Below are positions 1 through 5,326 of a stretch of DNA of 6,437 nucleotides, piece by piece. The position numbers and the translations under genes are program-made. How positions within the stretch are numbered: position 1 is the stretch's first letter; the number at the start of each line of letters is the position of its first letter. The stretch is from an uncultured Clostridia bacterium. GTDB lineage: Bacteria; Bacillota; Clostridia; Lachnospirales; Bianqueaceae. The DNA lies in assembly GCA_937892735.1 (NCBI GenBank), contig CALBGL010000057.1:1-6437 (forward strand), given 5' to 3'. The notes beneath the pieces are model-generated. The model was not told where the DNA came from, searched no databases, and saw only the letters and a list, made by a program, of their open reading frames with translations.

Positions 1-610
1 TGGGAATCCCCTCATATCTTTGATTGATAATGTCTTTTCCCGGCGCTTCTGGATCTGCCAAAGAATACTGTCGTATATGAAGTCTCATATATGTTTCCCC
101 ATCCTCCACCTCATTCTCTACATACCCTTCGTATACATATCCTCGATGAATCGCAAAATATATATTTATAATTCCGCCGGATTTGGCAAACTCTACAGTT
201 CTCACAAACTCCCGTTCCGTTCCCTGTAGGTTCATGCGCCAGATCTGTGTCGCATCACTAAGCCAATACAGATGCTGATCGTACACCTGTATCCCCATCG
301 GTATAAAAATATACCCATTGCAAAGATTGCTATCATGCGTACACTCGGGCTTTCCACATAGGATACCCTCGGTCCCCGTCTGGTCGTCGTAATAATGAAT
401 CCATGTCTCTGAGAGCGGCCCACATGCATAATACGTTGTATCCTGTTTATCCAGATACCCACTGGATACTATATGTTGTTCCGATACATCATAATTCGGC
501 AAATAGTCATCCGTATAAAATCGCTCATCCGTATACACACCATTGGATTGCGTACAGCCGGGCAACAGCAGGCAGGTCACTATAAACAAAGCAGTCCATA
601 TCCTAATCAT
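1..610 (-). CDS. Putative lipoprotein with CGKPECTHD motif, 3' end outside the window
   Basis: An open frame runs from ATG at 608-610 to the left edge without a stop (203 codons visible). AGGGGG lies about eight bases before the start. Residues 1-19 form a lipoprotein signal: a short basic start (MIR), a hydrophobic stretch and the lipobox LLPGC with Cys19 as the expected lipidation site, so the product should be anchored on the outer face of the membrane. Residues 85-97 read CGKPECTHDSNLC, a Cys-rich motif I remember from many uncharacterised lipoproteins of gut Clostridia, often followed by a beta-propeller-like region. The following sequence is rich in Tyr/Trp strands (HLYWLSD, IWRMNLQG), which fits blades of such a propeller. 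Function is unknown. It lies 72 bases downstream of the small secreted protein gene on the same strand and may be co-transcribed with it, although a strong hairpin separates the two. Confidence 0.8.
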   Translation of the reverse strand, partial: MIRIWTALFIVTCLLLPGCTQSNGVYTDERFYTDDYLPNYDVSEQHIVSSGYLDKQDTTYYACGPLSETWIHYYDDQTGTEGILCGKPECTHDSNLCNGYIFIPMGIQVYDQHLYWLSDATQIWRMNLQGTEREFVRTVEFAKSGGIINIYFAIHRGYVYEGYVENEVEDGETYMRLHIRQYSLADPEAPGKDIINQRYEGIP

Positions 611-628
611 ATTTTTATCCCCCTATGG

Positions 629-661
629 CGAAAGAGATGCAAGTTTTTTGCATCTCTTTCG
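629..661 (-). other. Perfect 14-bp hairpin between secreted protein and lipoprotein genes
   Basis: CGAAAGAGATGCAA at 629-642 is followed, after five bases, by its exact reverse complement at 648-661. On the minus strand it begins 21 bases after the stop of the secreted protein gene and ends just before the lipoprotein Shine-Dalgarno. No U-tract follows on either strand, so it is not a standard intrinsic terminator. It may be a partial terminator, an RNA-processing or stability element that gives the first gene higher expression, or a structure affecting lipoprotein translation. Confidence 0.7.
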
Positions 662-682
662 TCCATATACTTCCACCTACGC

Positions 683-1060
683 TTATCCTACCGCTAAATA
701 CTTTACATTACGTCCCCCAATATAATAATTACACCGAGAAGACTGAAGTTCCCCTTTATTCACAGTATCGGAACACGAATTCGTTCCAATATTGTACAGT
801 GTATATTCCGTACCATCGATCGCCCATGCACTGCCTCTTACCATAACCGTCGTCGCATCGCTCGGGCTTTCCGGCGTATAGGACAAACTCGCCATCGTGT
901 AGTCATAACGCATAACTAAGTTCGCATAGTAAATCCCTGAGCTATATTCTCCGGATTCATGCGCTTCCCCCGTCGTCCGGGCACTGACCGTCAATGTCAT
1001 CCCCATCGTCAGTACCAACGCCAAACTCAACGCCACCATTCTTTTTTTCCATTTTTTCAT
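683..1060 (-). CDS. Small secreted protein of unknown function with two cysteines
   Basis: This encodes 125 residues from ATG at 1058-1060, chosen because GGAGG lies eight bases upstream; an in-frame TTG five codons earlier overlaps that ribosome binding site and is unlikely. Residues 1-27 are a Sec signal peptide: basic start MKKWKKR, a hydrophobic core, and VSA before the likely cut after Ala27. The mature part, about 98 residues, is rich in Tyr, Ser and Thr with alternating beta-strand-like stretches (IYYANLVMRY, MASLSYTP, ATTVMVRG). It has exactly two cysteines, Cys96 and Cys110, that could form a disulfide after export. I do not recognise the family. Size, secretion and position beside an agr locus would suit an agr-controlled exported effector or antimicrobial, but this is inference. 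A good sigma-A-type promoter lies about 240 bases upstream, and the lipoprotein gene follows on the same strand. Confidence 0.8.
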   Translation of the reverse strand: MKKWKKRMVALSLALVLTMGMTLTVSARTTGEAHESGEYSSGIYYANLVMRYDYTMASLSYTPESPSDATTVMVRGSAWAIDGTEYTLYNIGTNSCSDTVNKGELQSSRCNYYIGGRNVKYLAVG

Positions 1061-1299
1061 AGGTCTTACCTCCAAGATTGATTTTCCGACACGTTCCCGG
1101 GATTGACATCCCCAGAGGAAAAGAATCTTGCATTCGGCCTTACATATGCTTCCTTTTCCTCTAATTCATCCTGTTCATGGGAATCCTCCTCCTCTCTGCT
1201 CTTCACGAACCATTCACGCCTTGTCCCGGACCATCATAGACGGTCTGAGATTCCTTCCAAAACAATGGACTCCGATATTCGAGTCATTGCCTCTCATCT
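1061..1299 (-). promoter_or_regulatory. Long structured 5' leader with candidate mini-ORFs
   Basis: About 240 bases separate the predicted transcription start from the secreted protein ATG, with no ordinary gene. Three short frames abut one another on the minus strand: 27 codons starting at 1297, almost at the predicted transcript start; 12 codons starting at 1213, directly after the first stop; and 5 codons starting at 1178, overlapping the second stop as ATGA and preceded by AGGAGGAGG. Downstream lie an inverted repeat (1153-1162 with 1114-1123), a small hairpin (1108-1112 with 1099-1103), and a 7-base segment (1124-1130) complementary to 1073-1079, which touches the GGAGG of the secreted protein gene. 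It may be a translational or attenuation control region. Structure and mini-ORFs were read by eye and could be partly chance. Confidence 0.4.
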
Positions 1300-1305
1300 A
1301 AGTCC

Positions 1306-1334
1306 ATTATATACCATGCCACTCCGCAATACAA
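1306..1334 (-). promoter_or_regulatory. Sigma-A-type promoter for the secreted protein transcript
   Basis: Read on the minus strand, TTGTAT (1329-1334) and a perfect TATAAT (1306-1311) are separated by 17 bases. The predicted start is near 1298-1300. It points toward the small secreted protein gene. The -35 box is only a partial match, which fits a promoter that needs an activator. Confidence 0.65.
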
Positions 1335-1338
1335 TCCC

Positions 1339-1366
1339 CCAAACATAAGTTATGGAAACGAACTGC
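1339..1366 (-). promoter_or_regulatory. Possible LytTR-type half sites upstream of the promoter
   Basis: On the minus strand GCAGTTCGT (1358-1366) and TATGTTTGG (1339-1347) each match eight of nine positions of the LytTR direct-repeat pattern [TA][AC][CA]GTTN[AG][TG]. The second ends four bases before the -35 box. The 10-base gap is shorter than the 12-13 bases usual for this family, and the first copy lies in the hairpin arm described separately, so the call is weak. If real, the LytTR regulator at 3324-4115 is the obvious candidate to bind here. Confidence 0.25.
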
Positions 1367-1389
1367 TTTTTTAAGCAGTTCGTTTCCAT
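1352..1389 (-). terminator. Perfect 17-bp hairpin after the sensor kinase gene
   Basis: Bases 1352-1368 and 1373-1389 are exact reverse complements with a four-base loop, beginning 27 bases after the kinase stop codon on the minus strand. This is the natural end of the agr minus-strand transcript. The T-run that normally completes an intrinsic terminator follows on the plus strand (ATTTTC), not on the minus strand, where AACTTATG follows. It is therefore either a minus-strand terminator with a poor U-tract or one that works better in the plus direction. Confidence 0.6.
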
Positions 1390-1416
1390 TTTCAGATAAT
1401 TCATTCTATTTATACG

Positions 1417-2598
1417 CTACAGATCCACCCGAATGACAAATATTCCGGTCTCCCTATGCGCCGCGACATGACCTCCTGCCTGCTTGACCAGCTTGTCCAC
1501 AATGTACAGTCCGCGTCCTCTCTTCTCGCCCTTGCTGCTTGTCCCCTTCCGGAACAAGGCTTCCTCGGCGATTTCCCCTCTCTCCTCGTATGGGTTTCTG
1601 CACTGTATCCACAGACTATTTTCCTCCTGTCCCAACTCCAGTTCGATCCAGCGGCGCTCTTCTTCCATACTTTCCACCGCCTCTATAGCATTCTCCAGGA
1701 TATTTCCCAACAGGGAAACCAGGCTTGTCTCCTTCCAGTCATATGTCGGTACGATTGGTGTGACGTACAATCGCAGCTCGATCCCTTTGGCCTCACACTG
1801 TCTCCGATAATTGTCCAGGATCCTTCGAACGATCGGCTGTAGCAGCCAGTAGGCGCTTTCCTTCGCCTCTTCCTCTAAAAACGTCTGCGCCAATGGCACG
1901 CTGTCTCCGTTTTCCACCATCCGCAGCTTCTTTTCGTATTCATGGCTCCGTATCTTCGCCGCTTCCGTCTCCTGCCGCAATGCCTGGATCGTCTGCATCT
2001 GCCGGCGCCTTGTAGATTCATAGAAGATAAACATCGTCCCCAATACCAGGATGCCCTCTAAGATCAGCACTGGATACAGGTTCAGATTATACCCTGCCTC
2101 CAAACGGGGCTTAAAGACCATGCAAAACAACAGACTGCCGCAGGCCACCAGACTCATGACCACCTTAGCCCACCCCGGCTTGCTGTCATAGGTAATATCC
2201 ACTCCGCGCCAACGAATCAGAGCCCAGAGCAGAACTGTGATGAGCGCCACGCCGATCTCTACCACAAGGGAAACCCTGTCCATGCCCAGCCTAAAGAGGG
2301 CCTCTGGAATCCATGGCAGGCAAAGTGCCTGTAAATAAATCAGCAGCGCGTATGATACCAATCCTATGTAGAAAGCTCGGATGACCGAACGTCCGCCAAG
2401 CAGAACCCACAAAATCACCGTGATGCTCACATATCCAAAAATAGTTGGAATATAATACCAAGTAGCCAGCATAGAATATACCAGAGCCATGCAGCCCCAC
2501 AGGATCCAGCGGCCGCGGGCAACCGGCCGACCAGCGAGTCCTCTTCCCATGACCGCCAGGATCCATTGCTCCACGATACAGGCCAGAAACATATACAT
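1417..2598 (-). CDS. AgrC-like membrane sensor histidine kinase (GHKL family)
   Basis: The product has 393 residues from ATG at 2596-2598, chosen because GAGGG lies seven bases upstream; an in-frame GTG 28 codons earlier would add a hydrophilic tail and overlap agrB. The N-terminal half (about 1-195) holds six or seven hydrophobic segments, as in peptide-sensing AgrC-type receptors. A short linker leads to SHEYEKKL, with His219 at the place of the phosphoacceptor in the HDYxNHL-type box; the rest of the box is degenerate. The ATPase domain has the N box NILENAIEA (299-307) and a glycine-rich KGEKRGRGL segment (356-364). The kinase should sense the processed AgrD peptide and phosphorylate the LytTR regulator at 3324-4115. 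The region between His219 and the N box looks somewhat shorter than in S. aureus AgrC. Kinase and regulator lie on the same strand but are separated by the oppositely oriented agrBD pair. Confidence 0.9.
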   Translation of the reverse strand: MYMFLACIVEQWILAVMGRGLAGRPVARGRWILWGCMALVYSMLATWYYIPTIFGYVSITVILWVLLGGRSVIRAFYIGLVSYALLIYLQALCLPWIPEALFRLGMDRVSLVVEIGVALITVLLWALIRWRGVDITYDSKPGWAKVVMSLVACGSLLFCMVFKPRLEAGYNLNLYPVLILEGILVLGTMFIFYESTRRRQMQTIQALRQETEAAKIRSHEYEKKLRMVENGDSVPLAQTFLEEEAKESAYWLLQPIVRRILDNYRRQCEAKGIELRLYVTPIVPTYDWKETSLVSLLGNILENAIEAVESMEEERRWIELELGQEENSLWIQCRNPYEERGEIAEEALFRKGTSSKGEKRGRGLYIVDKLVKQAGGHVAAHRETGIFVIRVDL

Positions 2599-2637
2599 AC
2601 GTAATCCCTCATTTCTTATCGTTAGGAGGTCTTTCCC
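2599..2637. promoter_or_regulatory. 39-base divergent gap between kinase and agrB starts
   Basis: This gap carries both ribosome binding sites: AGGAGGT at 2624-2630 for agrB, seven bases before TTG, and GAGGG (complement of 2606-2610) for the kinase, seven bases before ATG. There is no room for two promoters. The agrBD promoter must lie within the kinase coding region, and any private kinase promoter must lie within agrB. I found no convincing promoter on either side. Confidence 0.75.
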
Positions 2638-3210
2638 TTGAAAAAACCCATAGATGTCATTTGCGATTTCTATATGGCACACAGCCTGCTCCCAGCACGC
2701 GAGATCGAATATATGCGCTACGCCATGCTCTCCGTATTCTCCGAGGCAATCAAGCTATTGCTCTTTCTCGTTCTTTTCCTGTTGCTGGACAAGCTCTCGG
2801 CCTTCGGTTTGATTCTACTCGTTCTTTTCCCCATTCGCTGGGCCAGCGGAGGTGTACATGCCCGTACCTTCTGGGGGTGTTTTAGCGCCAGTCTGCTTTG
2901 GCTGCTCTTTCTGGTCTATGTACCCCCTTATCTTCCCATGAATCTCCTGCTGCAAGTGCTGCTGCTCTTTCTGGCCCTCTTGTCCGTCCGGCACATCCCC
3001 TATACTCCGGCTTTTCGTCCGATTACTCGCCAAAGAACCATTCATATCCTACGGTATTGTTACCTGATCCTCGTTGGTCTCTGGATCCTGGTATTCAATA
3101 TAGCAGACATGCCTGCGGCCTATACTCGCATAGGGTTTTACACGATCCTGCTGCAGGCGCTGCAACTTTTCATTCCGCATACCCAGAAAGGAGGTGTGGC
3201 GCATGTATAA
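2638..3210 (+). CDS. agrB: AgrB, peptide-processing membrane endopeptidase
   Basis: The product has 190 residues and starts at TTG (2638-2640), fixed by AGGAGGT seven bases upstream. AgrB proteins cut the C-terminal tail off AgrD and close the peptide ring, working in the cytoplasmic membrane. The family signature is intact: Arg67, Gly71-Gly72, catalytic His74 and catalytic Cys81 in RWASGGVHARTFWGC. Several strongly hydrophobic segments surround it (about 38-64, 84-96, 101-117, 138-156, 165-180), consistent with a polytopic membrane protein. Length is typical for the family. The last eight bases overlap the start of agrD, so the two are translationally linked. The gene runs opposite to the kinase and regulator on either side. 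Confidence 0.95.
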   Translation: MKKPIDVICDFYMAHSLLPAREIEYMRYAMLSVFSEAIKLLLFLVLFLLLDKLSAFGLILLVLFPIRWASGGVHARTFWGCFSASLLWLLFLVYVPPYLPMNLLLQVLLLFLALLSVRHIPYTPAFRPITRQRTIHILRYCYLILVGLWILVFNIADMPAAYTRIGFYTILLQALQLFIPHTQKGGVAHV

Positions 3211-3322
3211 AGTTCTCACAATGGTAGGCTCCTTCTTTGCCGCCTTGGCTTCCCTGCTGACTTCCATGGGAACCTTTGGACTTATCGGCGAGATCAATCC
3301 TCCCAAGTCGCTCCTGCGATAA
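3203..3322 (+). CDS. agrD: AgrD, autoinducer peptide precursor lacking cysteine
   Basis: A 39-residue frame starts at ATG 3203-3205, eight bases after AGGAGG, and overlaps the end of agrB. It has the three parts of an AgrD: an N-terminal hydrophobic/amphipathic segment (1-19), a short core, and the C-terminal recognition tail GEINPPKSLLR (29-39), whose PKSL matches AgrD tails such as that of Clostridium perfringens. Aligning on PKSL puts the AgrB cut after Ile28 and the ring-closing residue at position 24, giving the core TFGLI with SMG before it. That residue is normally Cys, sometimes Ser; here it is Thr24 and the whole peptide has no Cys. Ser21 is the other possible closing residue. The stop codon is one base from the stop of the convergent regulator gene. 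Identity is based on position, size and tail; the ring chemistry is inferred. Confidence 0.88.
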   Translation: MYKVLTMVGSFFAALASLLTSMGTFGLIGEINPPKSLLR

Positions 3323-3323
3323 G

Positions 3324-4115
3324 TTAGGGAAGCAACCAGGATAGCGACTTCAAGAAAGACCGTCCGACAGGGATCTGTTCTGGTTGTCCCTGACCATGCT
3401 GTACCATCACCAGCTTGTAATTCCCATCTTCCTGAATGACTTGCTGAATATACCGTACATTCACAATCGTCGTCCGGGAAACCTGTACCAGATCCCTGAT
3501 TTTGCGTGTTTGGATCTCCTGCAGCACTTTCTTCAGGAAATCCGAACGGCCGGTACATGCCTGCCGAAACGCCACCTGTCCCGATTCATTCAGCTTGTAC
3601 ACGAAGTGCTCTTTCTTATGCGCTTCGATGCTGACGATCTGATGAACCGGGACTTTTTTTATATGGTAAGGCCGTTCCCCCGGCACCTCCAGTATCGCAT
3701 CCTCTCCACACAGTTCCGATGTGTACCACAGCGCTTCTTTTAATCTCGCATACCCCTCCGGTGTCTTCGGGAAGAATTTCTGTGCCAGTCCATCCCGAAA
3801 CAGGATCCCCTGTACATGCGAAAAATGGCTCACAACCCAGATGCTTGCAGCTTCCTTTCTCTCCCTCCGCAATTTCCACAGGATCTCCCAACCCTCTATG
3901 CTGACTCGCTCCTGCAGATTCATATCCAGAATCAGCAGATCATATTGCGTCTGGCTGGACACTTGAAACAGATCCTCCGAACCAGAGACCATGGTAAGCC
4001 GTATATACCCTTCCTTCTTAGCTTCCTTCTCCATGCTGTCGATGAGAGCCCACATCGTCTCCCGATCCTTCTCCTCATCGTCCAGATATAAGATGGAAAA
4101 CACATCCTGCCGCAT
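3324..4115 (-). CDS. AgrA-like LytTR response regulator
   Basis: The product has 263 residues from ATG 4113-4115, with GGAGGAG close upstream. The N-terminal receiver domain (about 6-130) has the acidic pair Asp12-Asp13, the phosphoacceptor Asp64 in YDLLILDMNL, Ser96 at the switch position and a Lys at 113 or 117 near KFFPKTPE. The C-terminal LytTR DNA-binding domain (about 147-262) shows the characteristic VQVSRTTIVNVRYIQQV stretch (210-226), as in AgrA and related regulators that bind short direct repeats. It should be phosphorylated by the kinase at 1417-2598 and control agrBD and effector genes. It lies 42 bases downstream of the CPBP protease gene on the same strand, so the two are probably one transcript. 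Its 3' end is convergent with agrD with a single base between the two stops and no visible terminator. Confidence 0.92.
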   Translation of the reverse strand: MRQDVFSILYLDDEEKDRETMWALIDSMEKEAKKEGYIRLTMVSGSEDLFQVSSQTQYDLLILDMNLQERVSIEGWEILWKLRRERKEAASIWVVSHFSHVQGILFRDGLAQKFFPKTPEGYARLKEALWYTSELCGEDAILEVPGERPYHIKKVPVHQIVSIEAHKKEHFVYKLNESGQVAFRQACTGRSDFLKKVLQEIQTRKIRDLVQVSRTTIVNVRYIQQVIQEDGNYKLVMVQHGQGQPEQIPVGRSFLKSLSWLLP

Positions 4116-4157
4116 CGTGTTATCTCCTCCTATTGGTTATCGTGTGAAGGTCTCGAT

Positions 4158-5096
4158 TTAAGCCATGCCCACCATACAGGACAGTGTGATGAAAATTAAC
4201 ACGACGCCGCCCAACCAGCACAAACCTTCGAATCGCTCGGAAGCCTGTAGTGGCGCCTCCTTCATGGTCCATCCCTCCACGCGCTTCCCTCGCAGCAGTT
4301 CCTGCCGTCCATTCACATAATACATCCGAATCAGACACCATACCGCAATCCCTGCTAAGAGTAACGATACCGGCAAAGCTTTCCATAGACTCTCTTCTTT
4401 CTGCATCTCTACAAAGAGGCGTCCAAGGAAAGAGTCCTGTCCCGCCAGCGCCTGCGTACCGAATGCCATCAAGATCTGTGTTCCATTGATCATAAAATGT
4501 GCCAGCATAGCCGGCCACAGGGAATCCGCTCCCAACGTGATGAGCGCGCAGAAAAAACCAAAAAGCGCAGCGTAAACCGCCTGCTGTGGATTCAAATGAA
4601 GCACGCCAAAAAAGACGCCGTTTAGCGCAGCCGCCCCATAGATATTCCATCTGCGGCATCCTGACAGATATACGCCGCGACAAACCAGCTCCTCCATCAC
4701 GGCCGGAATCAGCGCCGTAGCAAGGAGTACGGCCCACCATGGTTCTTTCAGATAGCCCTGTATCGAGTCATTCAAATAATTATGGAAAATCATTGTACTG
4801 AAAGAGGATAGGCACATCAATAAAGGCTGTATCGCGAAAGCAAAGACTACCGTCAACACATAGGTATATCCCTTTGTCTTTTTCAGCCGCAGTACCTGTT
4901 TCGGCGAATGGTCTCGGTACCAAAAAAAGTATACACACAGGGGAAGCGCAAATTGCAGCGCATAGGTCAATATATATCGCGTTAAAATCCCCTCTATCTG
5001 TAACCATGCTGTGATTGTCGAGACAATCCCGCTGCCCAAAATCATAACCACCAGCATCACCATCGCAAACCGGTTGACTCTTGTAAATTCTCTCAC
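4158..5096 (-). CDS. CPBP (Abi) family intramembrane protease
   Basis: The product has 312 residues and starts at GTG 5094-5096, supported by GGAGG eight bases upstream. CPBP proteins are membrane-embedded glutamic/metallo-type proteases of the Rce1 superfamily. All three motifs are present: EELVCR with Glu135, Glu136 and Arg140 (EExxxR); FGVLH with Phe163 and His167 (FxxxH); and HFMIN with His200 and Asn204 (HxxxN). Hydrophobic segments occur around 10-31, 40-60, 78-100, 121-134, 154-166, 173-190, 194-212, 240-259 and 291-311. A hydrophilic C-terminal loop (about 260-290) precedes the last one. It precedes the LytTR regulator in an apparent operon. In S. aureus the CPBP protein MroQ is needed for AgrD-peptide maturation or export; a similar job here is plausible but rests on location. 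A self-immunity role, as seen for some CPBP proteins in bacteriocin loci, is the alternative. Confidence 0.92.
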   Translation of the reverse strand: MREFTRVNRFAMVMLVVMILGSGIVSTITAWLQIEGILTRYILTYALQFALPLCVYFFWYRDHSPKQVLRLKKTKGYTYVLTVVFAFAIQPLLMCLSSFSTMIFHNYLNDSIQGYLKEPWWAVLLATALIPAVMEELVCRGVYLSGCRRWNIYGAAALNGVFFGVLHLNPQQAVYAALFGFFCALITLGADSLWPAMLAHFMINGTQILMAFGTQALAGQDSFLGRLFVEMQKEESLWKALPVSLLLAGIAVWCLIRMYYVNGRQELLRGKRVEGWTMKEAPLQASERFEGLCWLGGVVLIFITLSCMVGMA

Positions 5097-5128
5097 CTTC
5101 GCGGCCTCCTCCCATTTGTCTTAAGCCT

Positions 5129-5152
5129 ATCATATTTTCCTATATTTGTCAA
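5129..5152 (-). promoter_or_regulatory. Weak candidate promoter for the protease-regulator operon
   Basis: On the minus strand a perfect TTGACA (5147-5152) lies upstream of TATGAT (5129-5134), but only 12 bases separate them, too few for a normal sigma-A promoter. Either one box is used with a poor partner, for example TTGACA with TAGGCT at 17 bases, or the region needs an activator. Position just before the GTG start is right for this operon. Confidence 0.3.
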
Positions 5153-5188
5153 TTCCTTCCTAATGGATTTCATTCTGCTGCAAATAGT

Positions 5189-5217
5189 TTGACGATAACT
5201 GGGGAAAATGATATAAT
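5189..5217 (+). promoter_or_regulatory. Upstream trxA promoter (P1)
   Basis: TTGACG (5189-5194) and TATAAT (5212-5217) are separated by exactly 17 bases, a strong sigma-A match. The predicted start near 5224 gives a leader of about 145 bases before trxA, containing a large hairpin. Confidence 0.75.
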
Positions 5218-5253
5218 AGGCGTGACACGATAAAATCCTATGCCTATATCGAC

Positions 5254-5310
5254 AGCACCATACCCCGAGTTTGCCGCCAACGGATATCAAACTCCGACCA
5301 TATCGGTGCT
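5254..5310 (+). other. Imperfect hairpin in the trxA leader
   Basis: AGCACC (5254-5259) pairs with GGTGCT (5305-5310), ATA with TAT just inside, and GAGTTTG (5267-5273) with CAAACTC (5288-5294), leaving a 14-base apical loop. No T-run follows, so it is not a terminator. It lies between the two trxA promoters and is transcribed only from the upstream one. It may be a leader structure or an operator-like palindromic region. Confidence 0.5.
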
Positions 5311-5312
5311 TG

Positions 5313-5321
5313 TGGTATAAT
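5313..5321 (+). promoter_or_regulatory. Downstream trxA promoter (P2, extended -10)
   Basis: TGGTATAAT (5313-5321) is an extended -10 element with a perfect TATAAT. Seventeen bases upstream stands only a weak -35 (TCCGAC, 5293-5298), as is usual for extended -10 promoters. The predicted start near 5328 leaves about 40 bases before trxA. Confidence 0.55.
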
Positions 5322-5326
5322 AGGCT

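Noticed and set aside
683..1060. Lactococcin 972-type bacteriocin identity for the secreted protein
   Set aside because: Size and signal peptide are compatible, but the characteristic motif pattern of that family cannot be traced.
1103..1348. Plus-strand open frame of 81 codons
   Set aside because: No ribosome binding site or recognisable protein character, and it opposes a good minus-strand promoter and leader.
2566..2597. Possible agrBD promoter inside the kinase gene (TTGCTC, 20 bases, TATACA)
   Set aside because: Both boxes are weak and no convincing LytTR half sites lie upstream. Long spacers do occur in AgrA-dependent promoters, but the match is not better than chance.
2618..2626. Single LytTR-like half site ATCGTTAGG before agrB
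   Set aside because: It overlaps the ribosome binding site and has no clear partner repeat at the usual distance.
2599..2682. Longer kinase reading frame starting at GTG 2682
   Set aside because: It adds 28 mainly hydrophilic residues before the first membrane segment and overlaps agrB, whereas ATG at 2598 has a well-placed GAGGG.
4120..4740. Minus-strand open frame of 206 codons
   Set aside because: It is an out-of-frame shadow of the CPBP protease gene, whose frame carries all three catalytic motifs.
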